DNA of 64,000 bases from Microbacterium sp. zg-Y818 (GCF_030246905.1 NZ_CP126741.1:930001-994000); one strand, 5' to 3'; numbered from the stretch's first letter, positions 34,026-50,229 are shown. Translations and numbers: made by a program. Notes: a model not told the origin generated them from the letters alone.

Positions 34026-34667
34026 ATGAGTGTGGCAGTCACCGCCGACATCGTCGGGTCCCGTACCCTCAGCGACCGGGGCGGCGCGCAACAGCGCCTC
34101 GAGGCCGCCGTCGCCCGGGTGGAGTCGGACTTCGCACTCGCGGAGCGGCCCCTGAGACCCACGGTCGGGGATGAGCTTCAGGGCGTCTACCCGACTCTTG
34201 CCGCGGCGTCCGCTGGAGTGCTCCTGCTTCGCCTCGCTCTCCCCGATGGCGTCGAGTGCCGTTTCGGCATGGGCGTGGGTTCGCTTGACGACGTGCCGTC
34301 GGTGACCGTCGGCACCATCTCGGAGGGGCCCGCCTGGTGGGCAGCCCGCGCAGCGATCGACACCGTGCACGCGAAGCAGAGCCGTTCCCTTCCCGGTGTT
34401 CGCACATGGGCGGCCGCCGCCGACGGGCACGATGCCGCAGCGCTGGAGGCGGTTCGGCTGGCGAACTCGGGATTCGTCGCGCGCGATCAGCTCGTGACGG
34501 CTATGACCGAGCGGGGTCGGCGCATCACGTACAGCCGGTGCATCGGCGACACGCAGCGCGCGATCGCAGAGGTCGAGGGGATCACGCAGTCCGCGGTCTC
34601 ACAGGCACTCGCGGCGTCCGGGGGAGCGGTGCTCGTCGACGCCGTGCGCACCCTTCTGGCCGCGTGA
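34026..34667 (+). CDS. SatD-family protein with C-terminal helix-turn-helix
   Basis: A 213-aa protein of the SatD family, found in streptococci and actinobacteria and of uncertain function. The N-terminal part MSVAVTADIVGSR..RPTVGDELQGVYP is the family hallmark and resembles a nucleotidyl-cyclase-like fold. Residues about 180-203 (RAIAEVEGITQSAVSQALAASGG) look like a helix-turn-helix. This, with palindromes over the promoter, suggests a DNA-binding autoregulator. The ATG is 6 nt after TACTCT, so the mRNA is probably leaderless. It lies between argH and the rRNA operon. Confidence 0.75.
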   Translation: MSVAVTADIVGSRTLSDRGGAQQRLEAAVARVESDFALAERPLRPTVGDELQGVYPTLAAASAGVLLLRLALPDGVECRFGMGVGSLDDVPSVTVGTISEGPAWWAARAAIDTVHAKQSRSLPGVRTWAAAADGHDAAALEAVRLANSGFVARDQLVTAMTERGRRITYSRCIGDTQRAIAEVEGITQSAVSQALAASGGAVLVDAVRTLLAA

Positions 34668-35143
34668 TTCCGGGCGACACTCCCGGGATGCGCGCCAGAT
34701 TTGCCGAGTCCCCAGGATCGACGTATTGTTTTCTCTGTTGGCCCCACAGGGACAGCGGAGAGGCCGAGAGCCCCGCACCCCTCAAGTGGCAACACCCCAT
34801 CCTCTTCGATCTTCGGATCGAGTGTCTTCTGACACGGATGGAGCTTCCCACCTCACCCGCTGGTCGATTTGACAAGCGCGAGGAGATGGGTAAGATAGAG
34901 AAGTTGCCCTGCAGGGCAGGCCGAGAGGCCGGCCAGCAGGAGCATCCGATCCTTGAGAACTCAACAGCGTGCACTTGTCAAATGCCAAATAACCTCGTCC
35001 CGGTTTTTACCGGGTGAGATTCCTTTGGATCAAAGTCCGATTCCCTTTGGGGGGTCGGCAACGGATAAGTCAGTAATGACATCCATTTGGTCAGTTCAAA
35101 CTCGCTGTACACGACCTTATTCCGGTTGTGTCGGCACATTTCT
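34668..35143 (+). promoter_or_regulatory. rRNA operon promoter and leader (no gene)
   Basis: No coding sequence is seen in these 476 bp. TTGACA (34869-34874), 16 bp and TAAGAT (34891-34896) form the clearest promoter. The GC palindrome TGCCCTGCAGGGCA is at 34905-34918. GAGAACTCAACAGCGTG (34954-34970) is the block usual in actinobacterial rrn leaders. ATTTGACAAG (34867-34876), which contains the -35, recurs inverted as CTTGTCAAAT (34974-34983). The last 100 nt are the AT-richer pre-16S segment expected to carry processing stems. Confidence 0.75.
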
Positions 35144-40207
<5,064 letters not shown>

Positions 40208-40310
40208 CACCCGTTTGAGGTGCTACGCGTCCACTGAGTGGTTCTCGATGTACGGTCGAGAACCGCATGACAACAATCTTTTGTTGTGTGCAGACTGAAA
40301 CATCAATAGT
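40208..40310 (+). other. 23S-5S spacer with processing hairpins
   Basis: Two stems are visible: GGTTCTCGA/TCGAGAACC (40240-40264, 7-nt loop) and ACAACAA/TTGTTGT (40270-40287). They likely position RNase cuts that release 23S and 5S rRNA. No tRNA. Confidence 0.6.
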
Positions 40311-40430
40311 GTTTCGGCGGCCATAGCGAGAGGGAAACGCCCGGTCCCATACCGAACCCGGAAGCTAAGCCTCTCAGCGCCGATGGTACTGCAGGGGGGA
40401 CCCTGTGGGAGAGTAGGACACCGCCGGACT
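40311..40430 (+). rRNA. rrf: 5S ribosomal RNA
   Basis: About 120 nt. 5' GTTTCGGCGGCCATAGCG pairs with 3' CACCGCCGGACT to close the molecule. CCCATACCGAACCCGGAAG and GCGCCGATGGTACTGC are the standard loop sequences. Confidence 0.97.
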
Positions 40431-40438
40431 TCTTCCGT

Positions 40439-40470
40439 GAAATGGCCACCCAAAGTTGGGTGGCCATTTC
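40439..40470 (+). terminator. rRNA operon terminator hairpin
   Basis: A perfect 15-bp inverted repeat, GAAATGGCCACCCAA and its complement, separated by 2 nt, starting 8 nt after 5S. It is followed by CGCG rather than a T-run. The next gene's ATG is only 31 nt further on. Confidence 0.85.
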
Positions 40471-40501
40471 GCGTTAACAAAGCAATAGGGAAGGAGCCGA
40501 G

Positions 40502-42292
40502 ATGACGGACGACAAGCGACCGGATGGCGAAGAACGCCGGCGCCCCAAGCACGTGTCCGACGACCGGCGAAACTCGGGGGAGCGCAAGCCCTTCGTGAAG
40601 CGTGACGGCGACCGCAAGCCGTACCAGAAGCGCGACGGTGATCACCGGCCGGCTGCCCGCGATGGTGAGCGGAAGTCGTACCCGCCGCGCGATGGTGAGC
40701 GGAAGTCATACCCGCCGCGCGATGGTGAGCGGAAGTCATACCCGCCGCGCGATGGTGAGCGTAAGTCTTATCCGCCTCGTGATGGTGAGCGGAAGTCGTA
40801 CCCGCCGCGCGATGGTGAGCGGAAGTCTTATCCGCCTCGTGATGGTGAGCGTCGTCCGTACGCGCCTCGTGACGGTGAGCGTAAGTCTTATCCGCCCCGT
40901 GACGGTGAGCGTAAGTCTTATCCGCCGCGTGATGGTGAGCGTCGTCCGTACGCCCCTCGTGATGGTGAGCGGAAGTCGTACCCGCCGCGTGATGGTGAGC
41001 GTCGTCCGTACGCCCCTCGTGATGGTGAGCGGAAGTCGTACCCGCCCCGTGACGGTGAGCGTCGTCCGTACGCCCCTCGTGATGGTGAGCGGAAGTCGTA
41101 CCCGCCCCGTGACGGTGAGCGTCGTCCGTACGCCCCTCGTGATGGTGAGCGGAAGTCGTACCCGCCGCGTGATGGTGAGCGAAAGTCGTACCCGCCTCGT
41201 GACGGTGAGCGTAAGTCGTACCCGCCGCGTGACGGCGACCGCAAGCCCTATGCGAAGCGTGATGGAGGCGGGCGCCCGTTCGATGCCCGTGACGATCGCC
41301 GAGTCTCGCGTCCCCCGCAGGAAGAGCGTGAGTCGGGACCGCACATCCCCGACGACGTCACTGCAGCAGATCTGCACCCTTCGGCACGCAATGAGCTGAA
41401 GACCCTGAGCAAGGAGAACGCCGAGCAGGTCGGTCGCCACCTCGCGATGGCAGCGATGCTCATCGAGGAGGACCCGCAGCTGGCACACGAGCACGCCCTC
41501 GCCGCGATTCGCCGGGCCGGCCGCATCGCCGTCGCGCGGGAGACCGCCGCCATCACGGCATATGCGATCGGGGACTTCGCCCTGGCGCTGCGCGAACTGC
41601 GGACATACCGCCGCATCTCGGGACGCGACGATCAGATCGCGCTCATGGTCGACAGCGAGCGCGGCGTGGGACGGCCCGACCGCGCTCTCGAGCTCGGTCG
41701 CTCGGTTGACCGCGCGGCGCTTGCCACCCCGGCGCGGGTCGAGCTCGCGATCGCGATGTCCGGCGCACAGTTGGACCTCGGGCAGCCGCAGCGTGCACTG
41801 GCGGAGCTGGACATTCCCGAGCTGGATCCGGACCGTGCCTTCGAGTGGAGCCCGGCGCTCTTCGCCGCCCGCGCGACCGTTTTGGCAGAGCTCGGACGCG
41901 ATGCCGAGTCCGCCGAGTGGCAGCGCCGCGCGATCGTCGCCGCCGAGGTGATCGACGCTGCTCTCGGTTCGTCGGCGGACGAGGAGTTCCAGATCGTCGA
42001 CGAGGTCGAGGAGCTCGCGCTCGAGCCCGACGATGCTGAGGGTGACGAGGCCGACGCCGAAGAGGCGGAGGCGGTTGTCGCTGAGGCTGGCGCTGAGAAC
42101 GCCGAAGCTCATGGCGCCGACGCCTCTGAAGCCGAGTCGGGGGCCACGTCGGCCGCGGAGCCCGAAACGGCCGCGGAGCCCGAAACGGCCGCGGAGCCAG
42201 AGACGGTTGCGGTGGCCGATGAGGCCATCGACCCGAAGAGCGAGACGCTGTTCGACGACGCCGGGCTGTCGGACGACGCCCCGGAGAAGTGA
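40502..42292 (+). CDS. Tandem-repeat protein with a TPR-like domain (Rv1691-like position)
   Basis: A 596-aa protein. Residues about 1-50 are charged. Residues about 54-243 are nineteen 10-residue repeats, DGERKSYPPR alternating with DGERRPYAPR, predicted disordered and strongly basic. Residues about 280-490 are helical and TPR-like (EEDPQLAHEHALAAIRRAGRIAVARETAAITAY). The tail is acidic, with AAEPET repeats. AAGGAG precedes the ATG. It sits where M. tuberculosis has Rv1691, a TPR-type hypothetical, before HAD phosphatase and tlyA. The basic repeats resemble RNA-binding low-complexity tails and the gene directly follows the rRNA operon, so a ribosome-linked role is a guess. Confidence 0.8.
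   Translation: MTDDKRPDGEERRRPKHVSDDRRNSGERKPFVKRDGDRKPYQKRDGDHRPAARDGERKSYPPRDGERKSYPPRDGERKSYPPRDGERKSYPPRDGERKSYPPRDGERKSYPPRDGERRPYAPRDGERKSYPPRDGERKSYPPRDGERRPYAPRDGERKSYPPRDGERRPYAPRDGERKSYPPRDGERRPYAPRDGERKSYPPRDGERRPYAPRDGERKSYPPRDGERKSYPPRDGERKSYPPRDGDRKPYAKRDGGGRPFDARDDRRVSRPPQEERESGPHIPDDVTAADLHPSARNELKTLSKENAEQVGRHLAMAAMLIEEDPQLAHEHALAAIRRAGRIAVARETAAITAYAIGDFALALRELRTYRRISGRDDQIALMVDSERGVGRPDRALELGRSVDRAALATPARVELAIAMSGAQLDLGQPQRALAELDIPELDPDRAFEWSPALFAARATVLAELGRDAESAEWQRRAIVAAEVIDAALGSSADEEFQIVDEVEELALEPDDAEGDEADAEEAEAVVAEAGAENAEAHGADASEAESGATSAAEPETAAEPETAAEPETVAVADEAIDPKSETLFDDAGLSDDAPEK
40661..41230 (+). repeat. Nineteen in-frame 30-bp tandem repeats
   Basis: Units begin GATGGTGAGC or GACGGTGAGC and encode DGER(K/R)(S/P)Y(P/A)PR. 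Third-position differences separate the copies, and a two-unit superperiod (KSYPPR then RPYAPR) is evident from about 40931 to 41160. The pattern points to expansion by slippage or unequal exchange, and copy number probably varies between strains. Confidence 0.95.
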
Positions 42293-43329
42293 TGGCGCTG
42301 TTCTCGCGCAACGCCACGCCGACGCCGCTTGACGGAGTCGACGTCGTTCTGGCCGACCTCGACGGGGTCGTCTATGCCGGACCCGGCCCGCTTCCGCACG
42401 CGGTGGAGAGCCTGGTGCGCGCGGGTCAGACCCGCCGGCTCGGCTACATCACCAACAACGCCTCGCGCACCGACGCCACGGTGGCAAGCCACCTGCGTGA
42501 ACTCGGCCTGTCTTCGACCAGACCCGAGGACGTCGTAACCAGTCCGCAGGCGGCCATGCGGCTGCTGCGGGAGCGCGTGGCGCCCGGCGCGCGCATCCTC
42601 GTCGTCGGTGGTGACGGACTGACGGTCGAGGTGGAGAAGGCGGGCTACGCAGTCACGCGCAGCGCCGACGACTCGCCGGCCGCGGTCGTGCAGGGCTTCG
42701 CGCCCGACGTCGGCTGGCAGCACCTGGCCGAAGCGGCGTACGCGCTCGCACTGCCTGAGGACGAGGGCGGCATCCCGTGGATTGCCACCAACACCGACTG
42801 GACGATCCCTCAGGCGCGGGGCCTCGCTCCGGGCAACGGCACCCTGGTGTCAGCCGTGCATACCGCGGTCGGCCGGCTCGCCGTCGTGGCGGGCAAGCCG
42901 GAACGCCCGATCTTCGACGAAGCCGTGGCCCGCTTCGGCGCATCGAACCCACTGTTCCTCGGTGACCGCCTCGACACCGACATCGCGGGGGCTCAGGCCG
43001 CCGGCATCCCGTCGGTGCTCGTCCTCACCGGGGTGGACCGGCCCAAGCACGTGCTGGCTGCGCCGCCGCATTCGCGGCCGACGTACATCCTGGGCGACCT
43101 GCGCGAGCTGCATGAGCCGTACCCCGAGGTGAAGATCAAGGGCGACGTCACGACCGTGCGCGATGCGGCGGTCCGCATCGACGGACCCGACGTCCACATC
43201 CTTTCCGAGGGCTCGCGCCCCATCGATCTCGTGCGCGCGGGCGCGGCGGCGATCTGGGCGACAGGACGTGGTATCTTCGGGTTCCGCGTGCCGGAGCGGC
43301 TGTACGCCGACCCGTTCCACCGGCCCTGA
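42292..43329 (+). CDS. HAD-superfamily phosphatase (NagD/phosphoglycolate phosphatase-like)
   Basis: A 345-aa HAD-IIA protein matching Rv1692 by position. Motif I is VVLADLDGVVYAG, with nucleophile Asp and acid-base Asp. Motif II is GYITNNASR and motif III/IV is GKPERPIFDEA..PLFLGDRLDTDIAGA. Family members hydrolyse small sugar or glycerol phosphates; Rv1692 is reported as a glycerol-3-phosphate phosphatase. ATG 42292 shares one base with the previous stop and has GGAG upstream; GTG 42289 is the alternative. Confidence 0.92.
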   Translation: MALFSRNATPTPLDGVDVVLADLDGVVYAGPGPLPHAVESLVRAGQTRRLGYITNNASRTDATVASHLRELGLSSTRPEDVVTSPQAAMRLLRERVAPGARILVVGGDGLTVEVEKAGYAVTRSADDSPAAVVQGFAPDVGWQHLAEAAYALALPEDEGGIPWIATNTDWTIPQARGLAPGNGTLVSAVHTAVGRLAVVAGKPERPIFDEAVARFGASNPLFLGDRLDTDIAGAQAAGIPSVLVLTGVDRPKHVLAAPPHSRPTYILGDLRELHEPYPEVKIKGDVTTVRDAAVRIDGPDVHILSEGSRPIDLVRAGAAAIWATGRGIFGFRVPERLYADPFHRP

Positions 43330-43358
43330 TCCGGCGGACCAGCGCCTATCCTGGGGGC

Positions 43359-43541
43359 ATGTCGATGGATGCCGCGCCCGAGCCGTCCGCAGCCGAACCC
43401 GCGCAGCCGCGCGAAGATCTGCTGTCGGCGCTCGAGGTGATCGAGGGCCAGCCCCTCGGCGAGCGGGCCCAGGGGTACGCGGCGCTGCACGACGAACTGG
43501 CCCGTCGGCTGCAGTCCGGCCCGGCAGACCCCTCAGCATGA
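43359..43541 (+). CDS. Small conserved protein between HAD phosphatase and TlyA (Rv1693-like)
   Basis: 60 aa. A Pro/Ala-rich start (MSMDAAPEPSAAEPAQ) is followed by an amphipathic helical part REDLLSALEVIEGQPLGERAQGYAALHDELARRL. The size, the helical part and the place before tlyA match the small M. tuberculosis gene Rv1693. Function unknown. ATG 43359 lies 6 nt after TATCCT (43347-43352). The stop overlaps the tlyA ATG (ATGA), which supports a real coupled gene. Confidence 0.8.
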   Translation: MSMDAAPEPSAAEPAQPREDLLSALEVIEGQPLGERAQGYAALHDELARRLQSGPADPSA

Positions 43542-44338
43542 CGGAGCGTCTCGATGCGGCCGTCGCTGCGCGCGGGCTTGCGCGCTCGCGCACGCACGCC
43601 GCGCAGCTGATCGCCGCCGGCCTCGTGAGCGTCGACGGGCAACCGCTCGTGAAAGCGTCCGCACGTGTGGGGGAGGATGCCGCGATCACCGTCGCGGCAT
43701 CCGATCACTACGTCAGCCGAGCGGCGCACAAGCTGATCGCCGCACTCGACGCCTTCGCCGTGGACGTGCAGGACCGGACGGCGCTGGACATGGGGGCGTC
43801 CACCGGAGGATTCACGCAGGTGCTGCGTGAACGAGGCGCCCATCCCGTGCTCGCCGTCGACGTGGGCCACGGTCAGCTGGCGGCATCCGTCGCCGCCGAC
43901 CCCGAGGTGCGGGCCGTCGAAGGGTTCAACGTGCGGCACATGACTCCGGAGAGCCTCGCCGCGGCCTCGGGCGTCGACGTGGCGCCGTCGGTGGTCACCG
44001 GCGACCTGTCGTTCATCTCGCTTGCGCACGTGCTGCCGGCCGTGGTGGCCGTCTGCGCCCCGGACGCCGACGTCGTCCTGCTGATCAAGCCGCAGTTCGA
44101 GGTGGGGCGAACGGGCGTGCGTGAGGGGCTCGTCAAGAACGCCGGCCTGCGCGCCGACGCCGTCGCCGGCGTGCTGTGGTCGGCATGGGACGCGGGCCTG
44201 GGCACCTGCGGGCTCATCTCGTCGCCGATCGCCGGCACGCACGGCAACGCGGAGTATCTGGTGCATCTGCGTCCGGGCGTGGACGGCAATCCGACAGAAT
44301 GGTTGCGCACCGTGAACCGACTGGCGGAGATCGAATGA
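43538..44338 (+). CDS. tlyA: TlyA-family rRNA 2'-O-methyltransferase
   Basis: A 266-aa protein. It has an N-terminal S4 RNA-binding domain (RLDAAVAARGLARSRTHAAQLIAAGLVSVDG) and an FtsJ-type methyltransferase domain (LDMGASTGGFTQVL, with SAM-binding motif I). In mycobacteria TlyA methylates C1409 of 16S and C1920 of 23S rRNA, and its loss gives capreomycin resistance. The tetrad K-D-K-E expected for 2'-O-methylation is consistent with LLIKPQFEVG. Overlaps nadK by 4 nt. Confidence 0.95.
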   Translation: MTERLDAAVAARGLARSRTHAAQLIAAGLVSVDGQPLVKASARVGEDAAITVAASDHYVSRAAHKLIAALDAFAVDVQDRTALDMGASTGGFTQVLRERGAHPVLAVDVGHGQLAASVAADPEVRAVEGFNVRHMTPESLAAASGVDVAPSVVTGDLSFISLAHVLPAVVAVCAPDADVVLLIKPQFEVGRTGVREGLVKNAGLRADAVAGVLWSAWDAGLGTCGLISSPIAGTHGNAEYLVHLRPGVDGNPTEWLRTVNRLAEIE

Positions 44339-45264
44339 CGCAGCCTCAGCGACACATCCTCGTCGTCGTCAACGCCCACCGGGGCGACAACGCCGACGCT
44401 GCCCAGCGCGTCTTCCAGGCCCTCCAGTCCGCCGGCGCCCACCCCGTCGTCACCGCCGAGGATCGCGCCGATCTCACGGGTATCGATCTCTCGGGCGTCG
44501 CCACCCTCGGCACCGATGTCGCCGTCGACGACATCGAGCTGGCCATCGTGCTCGGCGGCGACGGGACGATCCTGCGGGCCGCCGAACTCGTCCGTGACGG
44601 CACCGCCCCGGTGCTCGGCGTCAACATGGGGCATGTCGGCTTTCTGGCCGAGATCGAACGGGACGACATGGATGACGCGGTGCGCCGCGTCATTGCGCGC
44701 GATTACGTCGTCGAGGAACGCATGGCCCTGTCGGTGCGTATCAAGGATGCCACCAACACGGTGATCTACGAGACGTGGGCGCTGAACGAGGCCACCGTCG
44801 AGAAGGCCAGCCGGGAGCGGATGCTCGAGGTCGTCATGGAGATCGACGGCCGCCCGCTGTCGTCATTCGGGTGCGACGGCGTCGTCGTGTCGACACCCAC
44901 CGGGTCGACGGCGTACAACTTCTCGGGCGGCGGACCAGTGGTGTGGCCCACCGTCGAGGCGATCACGGTCGTCCCGCTGTCGGCTCACGCTCTCTTCGCG
45001 CGCCCGCTGGTGGTGAGCCCCGAGGCGGCGGTGGCGATCGAGGTGCTCGAGCGCAACAACGGCCTCGGCGTGCTGTGGTGCGACGGGCGGCGCTCGCACG
45101 ATCTGCCGCCGGGCGCCCGCGTGGTCGTGCGCCGCTCCGCCGACCCGGTGCGCTTGGCGCGGCTGCATCCCGCTGCCTTCACCGACCGGCTCGTGCGCAA
45201 GTTCCAGCTGCCCGTGACCGGCTGGCGGGGACCCGTCGGACCGGTCGAGGCGGAGGCCCCGTGA
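44335..45264 (+). CDS. nadK: NAD kinase
   Basis: A 309-aa cytosolic kinase making NADP from NAD. The diagnostic GGDGTILRAAEL and the conserved CDGVVVSTPTGSTAYNFSGGGP are present, along with NMGHVGFLAE. Start on the ATGA overlap with tlyA. Order tlyA-nadK-recN is conserved in actinobacteria. Confidence 0.97.
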   Translation: MTQPQRHILVVVNAHRGDNADAAQRVFQALQSAGAHPVVTAEDRADLTGIDLSGVATLGTDVAVDDIELAIVLGGDGTILRAAELVRDGTAPVLGVNMGHVGFLAEIERDDMDDAVRRVIARDYVVEERMALSVRIKDATNTVIYETWALNEATVEKASRERMLEVVMEIDGRPLSSFGCDGVVVSTPTGSTAYNFSGGGPVVWPTVEAITVVPLSAHALFARPLVVSPEAAVAIEVLERNNGLGVLWCDGRRSHDLPPGARVVVRRSADPVRLARLHPAAFTDRLVRKFQLPVTGWRGPVGPVEAEAP

Positions 45265-45292
45265 GCATCGCTGTGTTCTGCGAGGTTTCGCG

Positions 45293-46984
45293 ATGATCGA
45301 GGAGATCCGCCTGCGCGACCTCGGTGTCATCGCCCAGGCGACCCTGCCGATGGGCCCGGGGTTCACCGCGATCACCGGAGAGACTGGCGCGGGCAAGACG
45401 ATGGTCGTCACAGGCCTGGGGCTGCTGCTCGGTCAGCGCGCGGACTCGGGTGCCGTGCGCTCGGGGGCGCCGCAGGCATCGGTGGAGGGCACGTGGATCG
45501 TCCCGGACGACGGACCCGTCGCCGAGCGGGTGCGCGAGGCGGGCGGAGACCTCGAACCCATCGGCGGGGGCGACGCGGAGCTGTACCTGGCGCGCACGCT
45601 TTCGAGCGAGGGTCGCAGCCGTGCGACGGTAGGCGGCCGCACCGCGCCCGCGGGTGTGCTCGCCGATCTCGCCGACCAGCTCGTCGTCGTGCACGGGCAG
45701 TCGGATCAGCTGCGGCTGCGCTCAGCCGTCGCGCAGCGCGAGGCCCTCGACAGGTTCGGCGGTGCGCCGGTCGCCGCAGCACTCGCGGATTACCGCTCGG
45801 CATACGACACCTGGCGGGCGCTGGACGCCGAGCTGACCACGCTCACCGGTGACCGCGACGCCCGAGCGCGCGAGGCCGAGGAGCTGCGCCTGCTGCTGGC
45901 CGACATCGAACGGGTCGACCCGCAGCCGGGGGAGGACGACGATCTGACGCGTCGGGCCGAGCGTCTCGCGCACGCCGAGGACCTGCGCGTGGCCGCGGCG
46001 ACCGCCCACGCGGCATTGTCGACCGACGACGACGCGCCCGACGTCGCGGCGCTGGCCGCCGAGGCCCGGCGGGCTCTGGAGCGTGCCGCCGACCGCGATG
46101 GCTCTCTTGCCGCCCTTGCCGAGCAGGCGGCCGAGATCGGGTACCGCGCCGTGGATCTCGCGCAGTCGCTGTCGGGATACCTCGCCGACCTCGACGAGAC
46201 CGGACCGCAGGAGCTCGCCCTCGTCGAGGAGCGTCGCGCCGAGCTCGCGACGCTGTCTCGCGTGCACGGCTCGGTGGATGCCGCGATCGACCTGCTGCGC
46301 ACCGGATCGGCCCGCTTGGCCGAACTCGACGACGACGGCGACCGGGTCGAGCGTCTCACGGAGGAGCGCGACGCCGCGGCATCCGTGCTCGACGTCGCCG
46401 CCGACGCCCTGACCGCCGCGCGCACGGCTGCCGCAGAGCGGCTCGGCGCGGCCGTCACCGACGAGCTGCGTGCCCTGGCCCTGCCCGACGCGCGCCTGGC
46501 GGTGCAGGTCGCGCCGGGGTCGCCGTCGGCCGCCGGCCGCGACGACGTGACCATCCTGCTGGCCCCGCATCCGGGAGCCGAGCCGCGGCCCGTCGCCAAG
46601 GGTGCCTCCGGCGGCGAGCTCAGCCGCGTGATGCTGGCGCTCGAGGTGGTCATCGCCGGCACCGACCCGGTGCCCACGTTCGTGTTCGACGAGGTGGATG
46701 CCGGCATCGGCGGGGCCGCCGCGATCGAGGTGGGCCGCCGCCTGGCACGACTCGCCGAATCGTCGCAGGTCGTCGTGGTCACCCACCTCGCGCAGGTGGC
46801 CGCCTTCGCCGGCAACCACCTCACCGTCGTGAAGGCCAGCGACGGGTCGGTGACCGCCTCGAGCGTGCGGCGGTTGGCCGGCGCCGACCGAGAGGCCGAA
46901 ATGGCCCGACTGCTGTCGGGGATGGCCGATTCCGAGGCGGCACTCAGCCACGCACGCGAACTGCTCAGCCTCGGCGGCGCATGA
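45293..46984 (+). CDS. recN: DNA repair protein RecN
   Basis: A 563-aa SMC-like ATPase for double-strand break repair. Walker A GETGAGKT is at residues 29-36. A central coiled coil spans about 155-370, rich in Ala, Glu and Arg. The signature KGASGGELSRVMLALE, Walker B FVFDEVDAGIGG and VVTHLAQVAAF follow. Length is normal. No LexA box was found in the 28-bp gap upstream. In M. tuberculosis two genes (Rv1697, Rv1698) lie between recN and pyrG; here pyrG follows after 18 bp. Confidence 0.96.
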   Translation: MIEEIRLRDLGVIAQATLPMGPGFTAITGETGAGKTMVVTGLGLLLGQRADSGAVRSGAPQASVEGTWIVPDDGPVAERVREAGGDLEPIGGGDAELYLARTLSSEGRSRATVGGRTAPAGVLADLADQLVVVHGQSDQLRLRSAVAQREALDRFGGAPVAAALADYRSAYDTWRALDAELTTLTGDRDARAREAEELRLLLADIERVDPQPGEDDDLTRRAERLAHAEDLRVAAATAHAALSTDDDAPDVAALAAEARRALERAADRDGSLAALAEQAAEIGYRAVDLAQSLSGYLADLDETGPQELALVEERRAELATLSRVHGSVDAAIDLLRTGSARLAELDDDGDRVERLTEERDAAASVLDVAADALTAARTAAAERLGAAVTDELRALALPDARLAVQVAPGSPSAAGRDDVTILLAPHPGAEPRPVAKGASGGELSRVMLALEVVIAGTDPVPTFVFDEVDAGIGGAAAIEVGRRLARLAESSQVVVVTHLAQVAAFAGNHLTVVKASDGSVTASSVRRLAGADREAEMARLLSGMADSEAALSHARELLSLGGA

Positions 46985-46996
46985 CTGGTAGCATGA

Positions 46997-49304
<2,308 letters not shown>

Positions 49305-49305
49305 C

Positions 49306-50229
49306 ATGCGCATCGAGCGCGCGGTCGACGGGTACCTCCGTCACGTCGCGGTCGAGCGCGGTCTCTCGGAGCACACCAGTGCCGCCTACCGTCGCGACCT
49401 CGACGGGTACTCGCGCTGGCTTGAGGTGCAGGGAATCGCTGACACCGATGCTGTGACGGCCGACGTGGTGTCGGCGTTCATCGCGGACCGAGCCTCGGCC
49501 GACCCGCCGCCGGCGGCGTCGAGCCTGGCGCGGCTGCAATCCGCGGTGCGGTCGTTTCACCGTCACCTGGTGCGGGAGGGGCTCTCCGACGACGACCCGA
49601 CGGGAAGGCTGCGACCGCCCAAGGCAGCGCGGCGTCTGCCGAAGGCGCTCACCATCGCGCAGGTGGAGGCGCTCATCGAGGCCTCGGGGCCTGCGGCATC
49701 CGATGCCCTGCCGGGCGACCTCGTCGGCCTTCGCGACCGCGCACTGCTGGAGCTGCTTTACGCCACCGGCGCGCGGATTTCGGAGATCGTCCAGCTCGAC
49801 GTCGACGATCTCGCGCACGGTGACGTGCTGCGCGTGCGCGGAAAGGGCGACAAGGAGCGCATCGTGCCGATCGGCTCCTATGCGCGCACGGCGGTCGACG
49901 CGTACCTCACGCGGGTGCGGCCAGAGCTGTCGCGGCGGGGGAGTGCGACCCCGCGGCTGTTCCTGGGAGTCCGCGGCGCACCGCTGTCGCGGCAGAGCGC
50001 GTGGCTGGTCATCGGGCAGGCAGCTGAGCGCGCGGGGCTGACCGCGCACGTGTCGCCGCACACCCTGCGGCATTCGTTCGCGACGCACCTGCTGCAGGGC
50101 GGCGCCGACGTGCGCGTCGTGCAGGAGCTGCTCGGCCACGCCTCGGTGGCCACGACCCAGATCTACACCTACGTCTCGCCCGACGCGCTGCGCGACGTGT
50201 ACGTCACGTCCCACCCGCGGGCTCGCTGA
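49306..50229 (+). CDS. xerD: Site-specific tyrosine recombinase XerD
   Basis: A 307-aa recombinase that resolves chromosome dimers at dif with XerC. The N-terminal SAM-like core-binding domain covers residues 1-95. The catalytic set is Arg157 (TGARISE), Lys near 183 (GKGDKERIV), His252 and Arg255 (HTLRHSFATH), His278 (LLGHASV) and nucleophile Tyr287 (QIYTYV). It is the chromosomal Xer by conserved place after pyrG-nudix, not a phage integrase; no dif or att site was seen nearby. Confidence 0.95.
   Translation: MRIERAVDGYLRHVAVERGLSEHTSAAYRRDLDGYSRWLEVQGIADTDAVTADVVSAFIADRASADPPPAASSLARLQSAVRSFHRHLVREGLSDDDPTGRLRPPKAARRLPKALTIAQVEALIEASGPAASDALPGDLVGLRDRALLELLYATGARISEIVQLDVDDLAHGDVLRVRGKGDKERIVPIGSYARTAVDAYLTRVRPELSRRGSATPRLFLGVRGAPLSRQSAWLVIGQAAERAGLTAHVSPHTLRHSFATHLLQGGADVRVVQELLGHASVATTQIYTYVSPDALRDVYVTSHPRAR

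Noticed and set aside
40661..41230. Regular 30-bp repeats resembling a CRISPR array
   Set aside because: Repeats are contiguous, in frame and without spacers; they encode a 10-residue protein repeat.
49306..50229. xerD as an integrase of a mobile element
   Set aside because: Conserved core position after pyrG-nudix, typical XerD motifs, and no att repeats or phage genes nearby.
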